From the NCBI RefSeq assembly GCF_000187245.1, contig NC_027866.1:860411-924410 (forward strand): 64,000 nt of DNA. The letters run 5' to 3'. A program made the position numbers and the translations under genes. Within the stretch, counting starts at the first letter, position 1, and every line of letters begins with the position of its first letter. The DNA is from Ogataea parapolymorpha DL-1. Its lineage: Eukaryota; Ascomycota; Pichiomycetes; Pichiales; Pichiaceae. Below the pieces are notes generated by a model, which made no database searches, was not told where the DNA came from, and saw only the letters and a list, made by a program, of their open reading frames with translations. Shown here piece after piece: positions 9,137 to 18,223 of this stretch.

Positions 9137-9675
9137 ATCTTGTAGAGTCTTGGGGAATTTAGAGGATAAAAAATGCGGTTGTCTTGGGGTATTTATATCA
9201 CTGCCCCACGATTATGATACAATAAAAGTAGATGACCTTTCAAAAAAAAAAAACTGCCGCACTTCTTGTTCCTCCGGATGGCGTGAGGGGCAACCCGGGT
9301 TGGAGTGCTAAGGATAGCCTATGCGGGACCGGCTAGGGGTATGGGTAGGAGTAAATGGCTTATTAGTCTGAGTAGAAGAGTCGGAAAATAACCAGGCAAA
9401 CGTGGTGGTGATCAATGCAGCAACATTCGGAGTTTGACAGCTTACAGAGACCATTGATCGTCTATAAAATCAGTTAATACTTGGTGATGACAAACCCACC
9501 CGGGCTGATTGAGCATGTCTGCCTTCCTCCGAGAGCAGTTCACCCCCTGTTTACCGGAGCAAAAGTGGGGTGGAGCTATTTAAAGTTGGCTTCTGCATAG
9601 TCGGCTCCCGGGCTCCAGCAGCGCGGTCGATCGACGCGGATTTCTGTTTTTTTTCCTGTCTCGACATTTGTTGAC
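9137..9675. promoter_or_regulatory. Long divergent spacer between malate dehydrogenase and YRA1
   Basis: These 539 bp carry no convincing gene. Visible items are a near-duplicate TCTTGGGGAATTTA / TCTTGGGGTATTTA at 9148-9161 and 9182-9195 (TTGGGG resembles an Adr1-type site but is probably in the leader), a 12-A run near 9242, GC-rich CCCGGG and GTGGGGTGG blocks, and a TATTTAAA element near 9580. No tRNA or clear snoRNA fold was recognised. Confidence 0.4.
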
Positions 9676-10338
9676 ATGTCTCTTCTTGAACAGTCGTTAG
9701 ACGAGATTATTAACAGTGGGCCAGGCGGTCCGCGGAAGAGCCACAGCAAGCCCCGTCAGAGGGCTCATAGAGGCGTGTCCAAGGCACATGGAAAACCAGC
9801 CAGGGGCAGCAGAAGACCGCACAGACCGTCGGTTCCTCTTCCACGCAGCAAGGAAGCGGAGGAACTCAGCGGCGGACGACCATATTTGCGCGTGTCGCAT
9901 CTGCACCCGGAACTAACCGAGAAAGACTTAGAAGGCCTTTTTTCGAGCATCGGAAGTCTGCTTTTCACCAAAATAGAATACAACACCAGAGGCGAGTCTA
10001 CGGGAGTTGCTTTCGTTGGGTACCAAAACCCTGCCGACTGCGAGGTGGCCATAGAAAGATTCGATGGACGCAGGGCTGCCGGCCAGATTATCAGCGTGGA
10101 GAACGCGATTCCGCTCTCGCAGCGGATCAGCGTGTCCAAAAGGGGAAAGAAGGCAAGAAGTCGCGAAAGAGAGCCGAAACCGCGTCGCAAGACCGTCGAA
10201 GAGCTGGACGCCGAGCTGAACAGTTATATGGGCGTCCCAGAGACAGAGACTCCAGCAGAGACGGAACAGCCGCGCGAGACGAGCGAGACCGGCGACAGCA
10301 ATCCCGCGTTCGCCGCTACAGACATGATGGTCGAATAA
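9676..10338 (+). CDS. YRA1: Yra1/ALY-REF mRNA export adaptor
   Basis: The 220-residue protein has the REF layout. An N-terminal UAP56/Sub2-binding motif (LEQSLDEIINSG) is followed by an arginine/glycine/proline-rich box and one RRM at about residues 70-140 (YLRVSHLHPELTEKDLEGLF, ESTGVAFVGYQNPADCEVAI). A second basic box and a C-terminal Sub2-binding-like motif RRKTVEELDAELNSYM come next, then an acidic tail. Such proteins couple splicing and transcription to Mex67-dependent mRNA export. S. cerevisiae YRA1 has a long autoregulatory intron; none is seen here. Yra2 is the alternative paralog. Confidence 0.85.
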   Translation: MSLLEQSLDEIINSGPGGPRKSHSKPRQRAHRGVSKAHGKPARGSRRPHRPSVPLPRSKEAEELSGGRPYLRVSHLHPELTEKDLEGLFSSIGSLLFTKIEYNTRGESTGVAFVGYQNPADCEVAIERFDGRRAAGQIISVENAIPLSQRISVSKRGKKARSREREPKPRRKTVEELDAELNSYMGVPETETPAETEQPRETSETGDSNPAFAATDMMVE

Positions 10339-10392
10339 GCAAGTAGAGGTGTATGTGATCAATTAATGAAAAACTGGTAATCTTACAACTGT

Positions 10393-11325
10393 TCAGTGTC
10401 CACCAGCACCCAACTCGACGGCAGGAGGGCAGCCAAGAGCGCCCTTGATGGAGCCGTAGAGAGCAAACTGCAGAGACGTCAAGGTACCGACCATGACCAA
10501 TCTGGTGGAGAGACCGGTGAAGGAACCTCTAACACCCAACTCGCGAGCCAACTGGGCCAACAAACCAACGGTAGACTGTCCTGGAGCCTTCTTGGTCTTG
10601 TTGACCTTGGACAGCAAAGTGTCGGCTGGCTGAGAGACGATGGCGGCCATACATCCGGCAATAACACCAGCACCGAGGTTGATACCAGTAACAGCAGTGG
10701 AAGACAGTTGGTCCTTTGGAGTGGTGACGAAAGAGTAGATGGCCTGGGAGGCTCTCTCGTAGGTCAAGAACTTAGCAATGTTGTAAGGAATCTGCTTGAA
10801 CAGGATTGGGGTGAAACCGTTGTAGAAAGAGCCAACACCCTCTTCTCTCAGAATTCTGGCGAAACCGCCAATCAGACCGTTGGCGAAGGTTGGCTGCGAA
10901 ACAAGTCTAATTCTGGTAGCCTCCAATGGACACAGAGCAATGTCGGCAAAGAACTCAGCAATGGCAGCGGAACCGATGTAGATCGCGTCTTTGTACTGGA
11001 CAGCGGTCTGGTAGCCGAGAGCGTCGATGAAAGTTTTCTTGAAAAGTTCGTAACCACCGAATTTGAAGGCACCTTGCAGGGAGTAACCCAGAACAGTTGG
11101 ACCAAGACCGGTCAACAGAGCGCCGGCACCCTCGTTGGCAATGACCTTCTTGAAAGAACCAACCATACCGGTGTTGTAGACGGTAGGCTCAAGCTGGATT
11201 CTGGTCTTGACAACGTCGATAGGGGTCATCGATCCGTGGGTAACACCGCAGCCGATGGCACCAGCAAGAGCGAATTTAGCGTAGTCACTGACAGTGTAGT
11301 TAGGAGTCTGGTAGGTAGAAGCCAT
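10393..11325 (-). CDS. MIR1: Mitochondrial phosphate carrier
   Basis: The 310-residue protein has the threefold carrier repeat. The signature motifs are [16 protein letters not shown] and PADTLLSK, with six predicted inner-membrane helices. [21 protein letters not shown] and [19 protein letters not shown] are typical of the phosphate carrier, which imports phosphate with protons for ATP synthesis. Codon use is strongly biased (uniform GTC, ACC, AGA choices), as expected for an abundant protein. Its upstream region is short, and its start is separated from the downstream end of the GCR1_C-like gene by 127 bp. Confidence 0.95.
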   Translation of the reverse strand: MASTYQTPNYTVSDYAKFALAGAIGCGVTHGSMTPIDVVKTRIQLEPTVYNTGMVGSFKKVIANEGAGALLTGLGPTVLGYSLQGAFKFGGYELFKKTFIDALGYQTAVQYKDAIYIGSAAIAEFFADIALCPLEATRIRLVSQPTFANGLIGGFARILREEGVGSFYNGFTPILFKQIPYNIAKFLTYERASQAIYSFVTTPKDQLSSTAVTGINLGAGVIAGCMAAIVSQPADTLLSKVNKTKKAPGQSTVGLLAQLARELGVRGSFTGLSTRLVMVGTLTSLQFALYGSIKGALGCPPAVELGAGGH

Positions 11326-11452
11326 CGTGAATATTATGTGTTCTAGTAAGAGATCTAGAAGAAGATACGTAAATTAAGGAGGAAAAATTTTTGGACCGAA
11401 ATTTTACGTAACTGTTTGCGAAAACGCGGTATTTGATTGGATTACAATTATT

Positions 11453-12232
11453 TTACTTTAATTCCCTCCGGGCCACGCACTCCTGCACCCGTCGCACTAC
11501 TTCCTCCATGCCTGGGGCGTCCTTCTGCTTGGAGCATTGGTCCGAAAGAGCGTTGACTCCTGGAACCTTGTACTCTTGCATGTATGCTTCCACCTTATCG
11601 ACCGCACTAGCCACATCGTCCCCGCCAACGGTTTGCAACAGCTGCGCCACACGTTTGAGCCGGTTGAAATACGTCGTTTCCGTCGAGCTCCAGTTCGGAT
11701 ACTCCTGCACGACCCTGGCGATCGGCATTCCGTCCGGCGTGCGTTCGTTGCCCACAAACCAGGCCTCGTATAGCTCGCGTAGACTTAGACTCTTATTTTG
11801 GCGAGGACCCCGGGGCAGTCGGTATCTGCGCACGCTTTCTGGTATTTCTTTTTTTCCACTCGGAGAGCTCGCGCTCGTATTCCCAAGTTTCACCCTTGCA
11901 CGGTATTGCCGTCGCAACCTGGCCAAGCGCTCTTTCAGGTTGCGCAATTCTCTAGTTTTCGACTCTATGGTGTCGCCGCTGTCGACCTGTGACTGTGCGA
12001 GAGCGAGCATATTTTTGGTCGACGATTGGCGCAACCGAATGGCCTCTAGTCGCATTTTGCAGTGACCCACATACTGCTGGAGCTCTTTGCGCAGTCGTGC
12101 CAGCAATTGCGCTTTGTACTGCGCCATAGCGCTGTCAATTGCACCCTCCACACCCTTCCAGAGCTCATCGCTTTCAACACTCTGCTGGAGCCCTGAAAAC
12201 AGTTTCTGCAGGCCCTCTAGTTTGTCATCCAT
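11453..12232 (-). CDS. Small protein with GCR1_C/Hot1-like DNA-binding domain
   Basis: The 259-residue protein begins at the ATG at 12232; the open frame runs further upstream but overlaps the neighbouring regulator. The N-terminal two thirds is helical and probably coiled-coil (heptads around residues 30-130, KTRELRNLKERLARLRRQYR). A C-terminal segment SLSLRELYEAWFVGNERT followed by EYPNWSSTETTYFNRLKRV resembles the GCR1_C domain of Gcr1, Hot1 and Msn1: an aromatic-rich E-W-x-x-G block followed by a W and a basic helix. Those proteins activate glycolytic or stress genes. This one lacks their long activation region. Assignment is tentative. Confidence 0.45.
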   Translation of the reverse strand: MDDKLEGLQKLFSGLQQSVESDELWKGVEGAIDSAMAQYKAQLLARLRKELQQYVGHCKMRLEAIRLRQSSTKNMLALAQSQVDSGDTIESKTRELRNLKERLARLRRQYRARVKLGNTSASSPSGKKEIPESVRRYRLPRGPRQNKSLSLRELYEAWFVGNERTPDGMPIARVVQEYPNWSSTETTYFNRLKRVAQLLQTVGGDDVASAVDKVEAYMQEYKVPGVNALSDQCSKQKDAPGMEEVVRRVQECVARRELK

Positions 12233-12279
12233 CGACCGTCGAACAAAAAAAAAAAAAATCTTCGACTTCTCGCACACCC

Positions 12280-13953
12280 TTACCCCACGAAGATATCGAT
12301 TTTCCAGTCTGCAGCTACCGCAAACCAACTGGCATAGCTTTTGAGACCGCTCAGCAGATGGTCGTCTGGAGCTAAAAACATGTTCTGCGACTCGTAATGC
12401 GCCTTCAGCTGACACTTGCGCTTCCACACCTCCTCCATTACGCTGGATAACAGCTTCATGTTGTTGGACGCGATCGCATCAAAAACGGCAGCCGTTTTTG
12501 TGCGGAACCAATCTTTTTCCGCCGTCGTGAAAGCCTCGCACGCAGCTATAAACAAAGGAAACACGTGGATCACGACCGACGCGCCGCCCGACAGCCGCAG
12601 TGTCGACAATTTCTCGCGCACTTTATGGGACAGCTCGCGCGGACTAAGGTACCGTTCCACCTGCGGGAACGCGTTCTGGAGAAGAATAAGCGTAGCGTAG
12701 CGGTAACTTTGCGCGGTAGCTTCGTGGTCGGCCACTTCCTCCGGTGTCCACAGGTCCATACCGGTTTTTGGAGGCTCCCAGTGGACAAGTGCGTACTGTA
12801 ATCCACAAACTTTTTCAATCAAATTCTGAGGATAAGCGTGCTCAGGAACGTTTTTGACCAGCTCGATGACGTCCATGAGCAGGTCGAGAATCGTGAACAG
12901 CTCCTGAGACATGCCCAGTATATGGTCTATGGTGTGGCCGTCACTAACTAGACGCGGCTGGTACGCAAATTTAAAGCCAAGGGCTGGATTAAGTAGCGAA
13001 GTTCGTGAAATCACCCGCATGTACTGCCATGCGCTGAGCAAGAACTGGAACCGCGGGTCCTGCGTCGTGCTGCGCAGTCGACGGTCGACAAAGTACGAGG
13101 CGCTTCGCAGATGCGAAAGGTCCGTGCGAGACTTGTTGTCCCAGAATTCGTCCAGGGCAAGCAGAATGCAGCTCATAAGACAGATATCATTAGGAAAGAG
13201 ATTATTCGCGAGTCCGTGGGAAAGCTGCTGGTACGCACGCACCTTGAATTCGAGCCCCATTGCCTTAATTTCCGGATTTTTCGCTCCCAGATGCGAACAC
13301 ACAATCATTCCTAACAGGTTGAGAACTATTGGGTATTTGTCAACTAGCGGCATGATTTCCTTACGCCAGGGATTGAGGTGCGACGCAACGTAGACACACA
13401 GCACATTGGAAGTGGACATGTCAAAACTGTTGAGCACAAATTGCGTTTTGTGATAATGAGCAAATATATTCGGAGATTGGGGCACTTCAAAGAAATATGG
13501 TACCTGCTCGTTCCTGACAAGCGTATCTGAAGTGCCCTGTGGATAGAGCATGGAGTTTGGCTTGCTGCGGAACTCTTTGAGCACAGATTCGAGTTCCGAC
13601 GCCAACTGCGGATTCTTCCCTTTTCTTGCTAGATGTTGCTCTAGAACAAGCTGTTCATACGTTTTCCCGGTGATCGATCGCGCAGCGTGGTGGAACACCT
13701 GCGAGAGCTGGGAATCAGATGGCTGCAGCTGAAAAATATCGGTATCGTCAGAGTTGCTAATGCTTTTTGCCCTGCCCCCATAGGCAGATTTAATCTCCTT
13801 AAATTTGAAGACTCTGGTGTAACCTCCGCATTCAATTCCCCGAGATAGACAATTATGGCACTGTGGTTTGTGCTCGTCGCATTTGATCTTGTTTCGCCTG
13901 CACGTGTTGCACCCGCTGCGGCTTTTTTGTCGCGAGACACGGGTTTTCTTCAT
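12280..13953 (-). CDS. Zn2Cys6 transcription factor, Fungal_trans_2 type
   Basis: The 557-residue protein has a binuclear zinc cluster right at the N-terminus. The cysteines are at 15, 18, 25, 32, 35 and 42 in SGCNTCRRNKIKCDEHKPQC and the following CLSRGIEC. A long helical regulatory region follows, of the kind found in Upc2/Ecm22-like and related regulators (PF11951 type), with no obvious dimerisation coiled coil next to the cluster. Target genes cannot be read from the sequence. It is divergent from the secreted ureohydrolase (145 bp apart), which makes that gene a candidate target but proves nothing. Confidence 0.85.
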   Translation of the reverse strand: MKKTRVSRQKSRSGCNTCRRNKIKCDEHKPQCHNCLSRGIECGGYTRVFKFKEIKSAYGGRAKSISNSDDTDIFQLQPSDSQLSQVFHHAARSITGKTYEQLVLEQHLARKGKNPQLASELESVLKEFRSKPNSMLYPQGTSDTLVRNEQVPYFFEVPQSPNIFAHYHKTQFVLNSFDMSTSNVLCVYVASHLNPWRKEIMPLVDKYPIVLNLLGMIVCSHLGAKNPEIKAMGLEFKVRAYQQLSHGLANNLFPNDICLMSCILLALDEFWDNKSRTDLSHLRSASYFVDRRLRSTTQDPRFQFLLSAWQYMRVISRTSLLNPALGFKFAYQPRLVSDGHTIDHILGMSQELFTILDLLMDVIELVKNVPEHAYPQNLIEKVCGLQYALVHWEPPKTGMDLWTPEEVADHEATAQSYRYATLILLQNAFPQVERYLSPRELSHKVREKLSTLRLSGGASVVIHVFPLFIAACEAFTTAEKDWFRTKTAAVFDAIASNNMKLLSSVMEEVWKRKCQLKAHYESQNMFLAPDDHLLSGLKSYASWFAVAADWKIDIFVG

Positions 13954-14098
13954 GATGCCAGACTAGATGTCAAAAAATTATTTAAATTATTCAGAATAAA
14001 GTTCCAGACCCCCGAGTAGTTCCGCCAAAATACGATAAGCCGCTAAGATTAATATATTTATTTATCTGGTTCCAACTTTTTTTTTTCCAGCCCGTCTC

Positions 14099-15217
14099 AT
14101 GAGATTTACCGTTGCAACTTCTCTTCTTGCCGCAATGGCAGTGGCCAAGGCACTTCAAAGCCCCATTCAATTTGCATCAAACTCAGAACCCACTTTGGAC
14201 CAGCTTTGGGGCGAGGACTGGCCGTTCAACGGAATACAGACCTTTGCTCACCTGAACTACACCAAATGTCTCGTGGACCCAGAAACTAGTTTCGACATCG
14301 GGGTCATTGGCGTGCCGTTCGACACGGCAACAACGTACCGCAGCGGCGCCCGGTTCGGTCCTCGGGCCATCAGAACGGGCTCGCAACGTCAGACCTCAAA
14401 AAGAGCTTTCAACACCAGAGCCGGCATCAACCCCTACCAGGACTGGGCAAAAGTGATCGACTGTGGTGATATCCCGGTGACCCCAATGGACAACGAGCTT
14501 GCTCTGGATCAGATGACCAAAGCTTTCGAGGAGCTGCTGCTGAAAAGGAAAAATGCCGTGGACGGTTCTGGGCCTCCTAAACTTGTCGCACTGGGCGGTG
14601 ACCATTCTATCCTGCTGCCCCACTTAAGGGCTCTAAACAAGGTGTATGGAAAAGTGGCCGTCATCCACTTTGATGCGCACCTGGACACCTGGTCGCCATC
14701 GAAATACCCTTCGTTTTGGTCGAGCGACCAGTCCAAGTTCACTCACGGATCAATGTTGTGGATGGCCAACGAGGAGGATTTGCTGAGTGACGACTATAAC
14801 GTCCATATTGGTCTCCGGACAAGAATTAGCGGCAAGGACTGGGAGGACTATGAGGATGACGACGACCAAGGCTGGGCCAGGTTCAGTGCAGACGATATTT
14901 GGATCAATGGTCTCGGAGGACTCAAGGAAATTGTCAGGTCCATCAACGAGAGAATTCCAAAAGATTACCCCACATATGTGTCTGTGGACATTGATTGTCT
15001 GGACCCTGGGTTTGCCCCTGGCACGGGAACGATCGAGTCCGGCGGACTGCTTCCCCGTGAGCTATTCTATCTGTTGAGAAACATCGATGTCAACCTTGTT
15101 GGAGCCGACATTGTTGAGGTGTCGCCTCAATATGACCATGCTGAGATAACTGCCACAAACGGCGCGGAGGTGGCTTACCAATTGATCACTTCGATTGTGA
15201 AGCAGGGTAAAAAATAA
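14099..15217 (+). CDS. Secreted agmatinase/ureohydrolase-family enzyme
   Basis: The 372-residue protein starts with a cleavable-looking signal peptide ([20 protein letters not shown]). The binuclear manganese ureohydrolase fold follows with its metal ligands: [18 protein letters not shown] and [36 protein letters not shown] is typical of agmatinases and guanidinobutyrases rather than arginase. Such enzymes hydrolyse guanidino compounds to an amine plus urea. A signal peptide implies action in the secretory route, wall or medium, for example nitrogen scavenging. The stop lies 3 bp from the convergent ECM14 stop. The exact substrate is not determinable. Confidence 0.82.
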   Translation: MRFTVATSLLAAMAVAKALQSPIQFASNSEPTLDQLWGEDWPFNGIQTFAHLNYTKCLVDPETSFDIGVIGVPFDTATTYRSGARFGPRAIRTGSQRQTSKRAFNTRAGINPYQDWAKVIDCGDIPVTPMDNELALDQMTKAFEELLLKRKNAVDGSGPPKLVALGGDHSILLPHLRALNKVYGKVAVIHFDAHLDTWSPSKYPSFWSSDQSKFTHGSMLWMANEEDLLSDDYNVHIGLRTRISGKDWEDYEDDDDQGWARFSADDIWINGLGGLKEIVRSINERIPKDYPTYVSVDIDCLDPGFAPGTGTIESGGLLPRELFYLLRNIDVNLVGADIVEVSPQYDHAEITATNGAEVAYQLITSIVKQGKK

Positions 15218-15220
15218 TGT

Positions 15221-16666
15221 CTATTTGTCAGTAACAAAGCTGGAAAAATACTTGATCGATGAGTAGATCTCTTTGCCAACGGGAACGATGAATTTTGGCG
15301 GCAGCAAAAATCCATGGCTTCCAGTGTCTCGCAGCTTCAAAACAAACGCCCAGTAGGCTTTGTTATGGTACATGTAGTCCAGAGCAGAACCAGCGCCCAT
15401 GGCGGGCAGCAGATCCGAGCCTTTATCCTCGCACGCAGACAGCACGGCGTATGATTTGCCCGAAGTGAGTCTGATCGACTGGCTGAGGCCATACGCCAGT
15501 TCAATCAGGTTTTCTTCATCTCGAGGCTTTTCGGAGCAGGTGTATGCGTAGGGATAAAGGATTTCCTCTGCATACGAGTGCAAATCGATGTATCCGTAAA
15601 TTGGATGGTCGTGTTTTGTTTCGTTCAGATAGTTATCCCACACGCTGCTTTCCAAACTCTCAAAGGCTCCCTCTCCAGGGTAATTTTCGCTGCAAGGAGA
15701 ATCCTCACTTTTTGTAAAGTGGAAATTGAACGAATGGTCAATGTCTATTCCAAAACATCTTGGATTATATGTTTGTTGCTTGTTTTTCCTCCACAAACGG
15801 TCAGTGGTCCACGTATGTTCGTATCCATCAGGGTTCATCACCGGCAAGAACAGGAAATCCATGCTGTCCAGGTACAGCCGTGCCTTTTTCTTGCCTTTCT
15901 CATAGTCCTGCAGCAGTCTATACAGTATATAGCACGAGGTAGACACACTGATCCATTCGCGCGCATGGATGCCGCTGGTGATGACTAGGGTCTTTAGGGG
16001 TTTTTCTGGCGACGGCTCGCTTTTGTGTGCCGTCAGTCTGACCGCCTTGATATCTCTTCCCTCATAGGTCTGGCCGATCCACTCAACCTCCAACAGGTCT
16101 GGATAGGTTGCCACAAGTAGGTCGAACCACTGGTAGATGGTCTTGAGGTCCCTGTACCGTTTGAAGAAGAGGTCCTGCTGAACACTGAAATCGTCGTCTT
16201 CGTCTGGAGAAGAGTATGTTTCAAACACTGCCTGCGGCAAGTCGCGCACAACAAGGTCCAATTGGAGGTCCATATCAGGCCATTGGCCTGTCACGTGCTG
16301 CAGAAACTCTACTCCAGACTCTTTTGAAACTTGCAAGTCAATGAAACGCTTCGACACAGAAAACTCCCACACAGACACATTTAGTTCATGAGCTGCCGTA
16401 TACAGAGTGTTCAGGTCCTCTTTCGCTGCCACATTGACCCTCAACACGTACTGGCCTCGATACTGGTCAAAGTCGATGGGCCAGTCCTCTTTGGCGAGCG
16501 ACGAGTAATGAACAGAGTCTGAGTTCCTTGTTACCGTCTGGTCGATTAGCGAGATAAATTCTACCTCGGGCGACTTTTTCAGACCAAACGGCAGCTGCAG
16601 GAGACCCCAGTCGCGTGCAAAAGCTTGTCCCAACAGTAAAGTTAAAACAAGAACGATAGGGAACAT
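15221..16666 (-). CDS. ECM14: Ecm14-type inactive metallocarboxypeptidase homolog
   Basis: The 481-residue M14-family protein has signal peptide MFPIVLVLTLLLGQAFA, a propeptide-like region, then the carboxypeptidase fold. Zinc ligands are kept (H234 and E237 in GIHAREW, H363 in IDLHSY). The general-base glutamate, normally in FELRDTG, is a lysine here (K444 in FVLKLRDTG). Yeast Ecm14 carries the same loss and is a vacuolar/secreted pseudopeptidase tied to cell-wall phenotypes. The protein therefore probably binds zinc and perhaps peptide C-termini without cutting. Confidence 0.88.
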   Translation of the reverse strand: MFPIVLVLTLLLGQAFARDWGLLQLPFGLKKSPEVEFISLIDQTVTRNSDSVHYSSLAKEDWPIDFDQYRGQYVLRVNVAAKEDLNTLYTAAHELNVSVWEFSVSKRFIDLQVSKESGVEFLQHVTGQWPDMDLQLDLVVRDLPQAVFETYSSPDEDDDFSVQQDLFFKRYRDLKTIYQWFDLLVATYPDLLEVEWIGQTYEGRDIKAVRLTAHKSEPSPEKPLKTLVITSGIHAREWISVSTSCYILYRLLQDYEKGKKKARLYLDSMDFLFLPVMNPDGYEHTWTTDRLWRKNKQQTYNPRCFGIDIDHSFNFHFTKSEDSPCSENYPGEGAFESLESSVWDNYLNETKHDHPIYGYIDLHSYAEEILYPYAYTCSEKPRDEENLIELAYGLSQSIRLTSGKSYAVLSACEDKGSDLLPAMGAGSALDYMYHNKAYWAFVLKLRDTGSHGFLLPPKFIVPVGKEIYSSIKYFSSFVTDK

Positions 16667-16752
16667 TAAAAAAACATTTAATTTTCGATACCGAATAAAA
16701 TAGTGGACGTGGGGAAAAAGGGTGGTTTTCTATAAACAGCATCTGTATAGAT

Positions 16753-17403
16753 TCAATTGGCCTTGAGCACTTTCGGAGCATTGGCATTAGGCTGTCTAAG
16801 CTGCTTAAACAGACAGAACGCAGCGAACGCGAGGAAAGACACTACAGCAAAGATGACGGCACGCAGCCAGTCATCCACGTCTAGAAATGGGTATGGATAG
16901 TGGCCCTCGGCAGAAATGAGCCGTTTGAGATGCCACCAGTAGGCGGCTGCCATGAGCGACGTGGTAAGGAGCGCCTCTTTTTTAGATATTGTCCACGGGT
17001 CCATGAAACAGAAATAGTCGATCACGAGAGACGCAAAGGGCAGGGCATGGATGGTGAGATCGATCGAGAGCGGGATCCCAGGTCCTTTCATGATCAGGTC
17101 TCTGTTGATAAGTCTAAGGCCCCAGTAAACGTATGTGACGATGAACTCCAGCGAGATCGCCATGGCATTGACAAACTGGCGTGTGTAGGCCAACTTTCTG
17201 ATCTCGAAAAGCTGGTACACAGCATTGAGCGAGAAATAGAAGATGGTCACGTAAAGAGCAATGTTGGTGAGGAACTGGGCATGGCCACCCTCTTGGAGTT
17301 CTGGGGGGAGTTGTAGTGTGAACAGCTGGCGCAGTGCGAGACTGCCAAGCGTTATCACCACATAACTGAGACTCAGCGAGAGCTTACTGCCGATAGATGA
17401 CAT
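16753..17403 (-). CDS. FAR-17a/AIG1-like integral membrane hydrolase
   Basis: The 216-residue protein (ATG at 17403; the open frame extends upstream with other ATGs) has five or six membrane helices. It matches the FAR-17a/AIG1/ADTRP family, with SIDLTIHALPFASLVIDYF as the conserved histidine block. Human AIG1 and ADTRP are threonine hydrolases of fatty-acid esters of hydroxy fatty acids with a catalytic Thr/His pair. Equivalent residues here would be T46 (FLTNIALYV) and H119. The C-terminus ends soon after a last helix with a basic stretch. The role in yeast is not established. Confidence 0.75.
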   Translation of the reverse strand: MSSIGSKLSLSLSYVVITLGSLALRQLFTLQLPPELQEGGHAQFLTNIALYVTIFYFSLNAVYQLFEIRKLAYTRQFVNAMAISLEFIVTYVYWGLRLINRDLIMKGPGIPLSIDLTIHALPFASLVIDYFCFMDPWTISKKEALLTTSLMAAAYWWHLKRLISAEGHYPYPFLDVDDWLRAVIFAVVSFLAFAAFCLFKQLRQPNANAPKVLKAN

Positions 17404-17644
17404 CTGTAAATTATTAAAAAAAAAGCTTCCAAAAATTGCCATGTGCCGCGCAGCAGATTCATGTGGGGAGGATTGCATGCGAGAGAAAAGAGACTGTATT
17501 TTTTAGGAAATATTGTGGTCACTAGAGCAGCCTAGTCATGTACGCTGGGCAGTATTTACGTTTCAGCATGGCCCCACATCGGAAATGGGACCACAATTCC
17601 CAGTATAAATCCGGGCGTTGCTGGCCCAGTGGGCAGACACGATA

Positions 17645-18181
17645 ATGACGAAAAAGTACTCTTCCTACTCCCAAACCGAGCCAACCCATCTGGAGCATCT
17701 CTCTCCAGTCACCTCCAGGAGAAACTCCTTGGAGGAACCCCCACTTAGAAAATTCGACGACATTGTAGCCTTTGAGCAGTATCTCAAGGACGAGACCTGG
17801 GATAATGAGTTCGACTATTTCCACCTCAAGGTGAACTACCTGCCCCCATTTGTTCTCCACAGCATCCACGACAACCCGGAGAAGATCAAACCCACCATGA
17901 ACTCGCGCTCGCGCAAGTTTGTTAGACACCTGGGCCACCACATCAAGAGACACTTGCTCTCGGAGATCAATTATTACACGGGTGTAAACTACAACTTCGA
18001 GAAGGCAGTTGTCGAGCACAGGCCGGACGGAAGCATTCTGTTCCATCTGCATGACTACTCGGACCACGGTTACGGCGAGGAGACCGACAAGTACAACAGA
18101 CACTGGAAGGTGGATCTGGACGTGATGTGCAACCCTGAAAATCCTTACGTGGAGGTTGACATGAAAAGCGTCCCCGTGTAA
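17645..18181 (+). CDS. RGI1: Respiratory growth induced protein (Rgi1/Rgi2 family)
   Basis: The 178-residue protein starts MTKK like yeast Rgi1; an in-frame upstream frame begins from a non-ATG codon. It shows the family blocks KFDDIVAFEQYLKDE, FDYFHLKVNYLPPFVLHSIH, DNPEKI, SRKFVRHLGHHIKRHLL and a charged C-terminus KVDLDVMCNPENPYVEVD. Rgi1 is a small plasma-membrane-associated protein induced under respiratory growth and involved in energy metabolism; its biochemistry is unknown. The first 40 residues (serine/threonine-rich) are longer than in S. cerevisiae. It converges on MEP2. Confidence 0.88.
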   Translation: MTKKYSSYSQTEPTHLEHLSPVTSRRNSLEEPPLRKFDDIVAFEQYLKDETWDNEFDYFHLKVNYLPPFVLHSIHDNPEKIKPTMNSRSRKFVRHLGHHIKRHLLSEINYYTGVNYNFEKAVVEHRPDGSILFHLHDYSDHGYGEETDKYNRHWKVDLDVMCNPENPYVEVDMKSVPV

Positions 18182-18223
18182 CGAGGTAAACGATATAATG
18201 ATTGAATGAATCTGTTTATGATA

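Noticed and set aside
9148..9195. Adr1-like TTGGGG repeats before malate dehydrogenase
   Set aside because: They lie 12-60 bp from the ATG, probably in the leader; kept only as a note.
9480..9520. Possible C/D snoRNA (TGATGA then CTGA) in the malate dehydrogenase-YRA1 spacer
   Set aside because: The boxes are about 20 nt apart with no guide space or closing stem.
10396..11346. Plus-strand frame of 316 codons opposite MIR1
   Set aside because: It is antisense to the phosphate carrier and reflects strong codon bias; low-complexity composition and no family.
12233..12427. Extended N-terminus for the GCR1_C-like gene
   Set aside because: It overlaps the neighbouring regulator's C-terminus and includes a homopolymer-coded FFFFF stretch; the ATG at 12232 is preferred.
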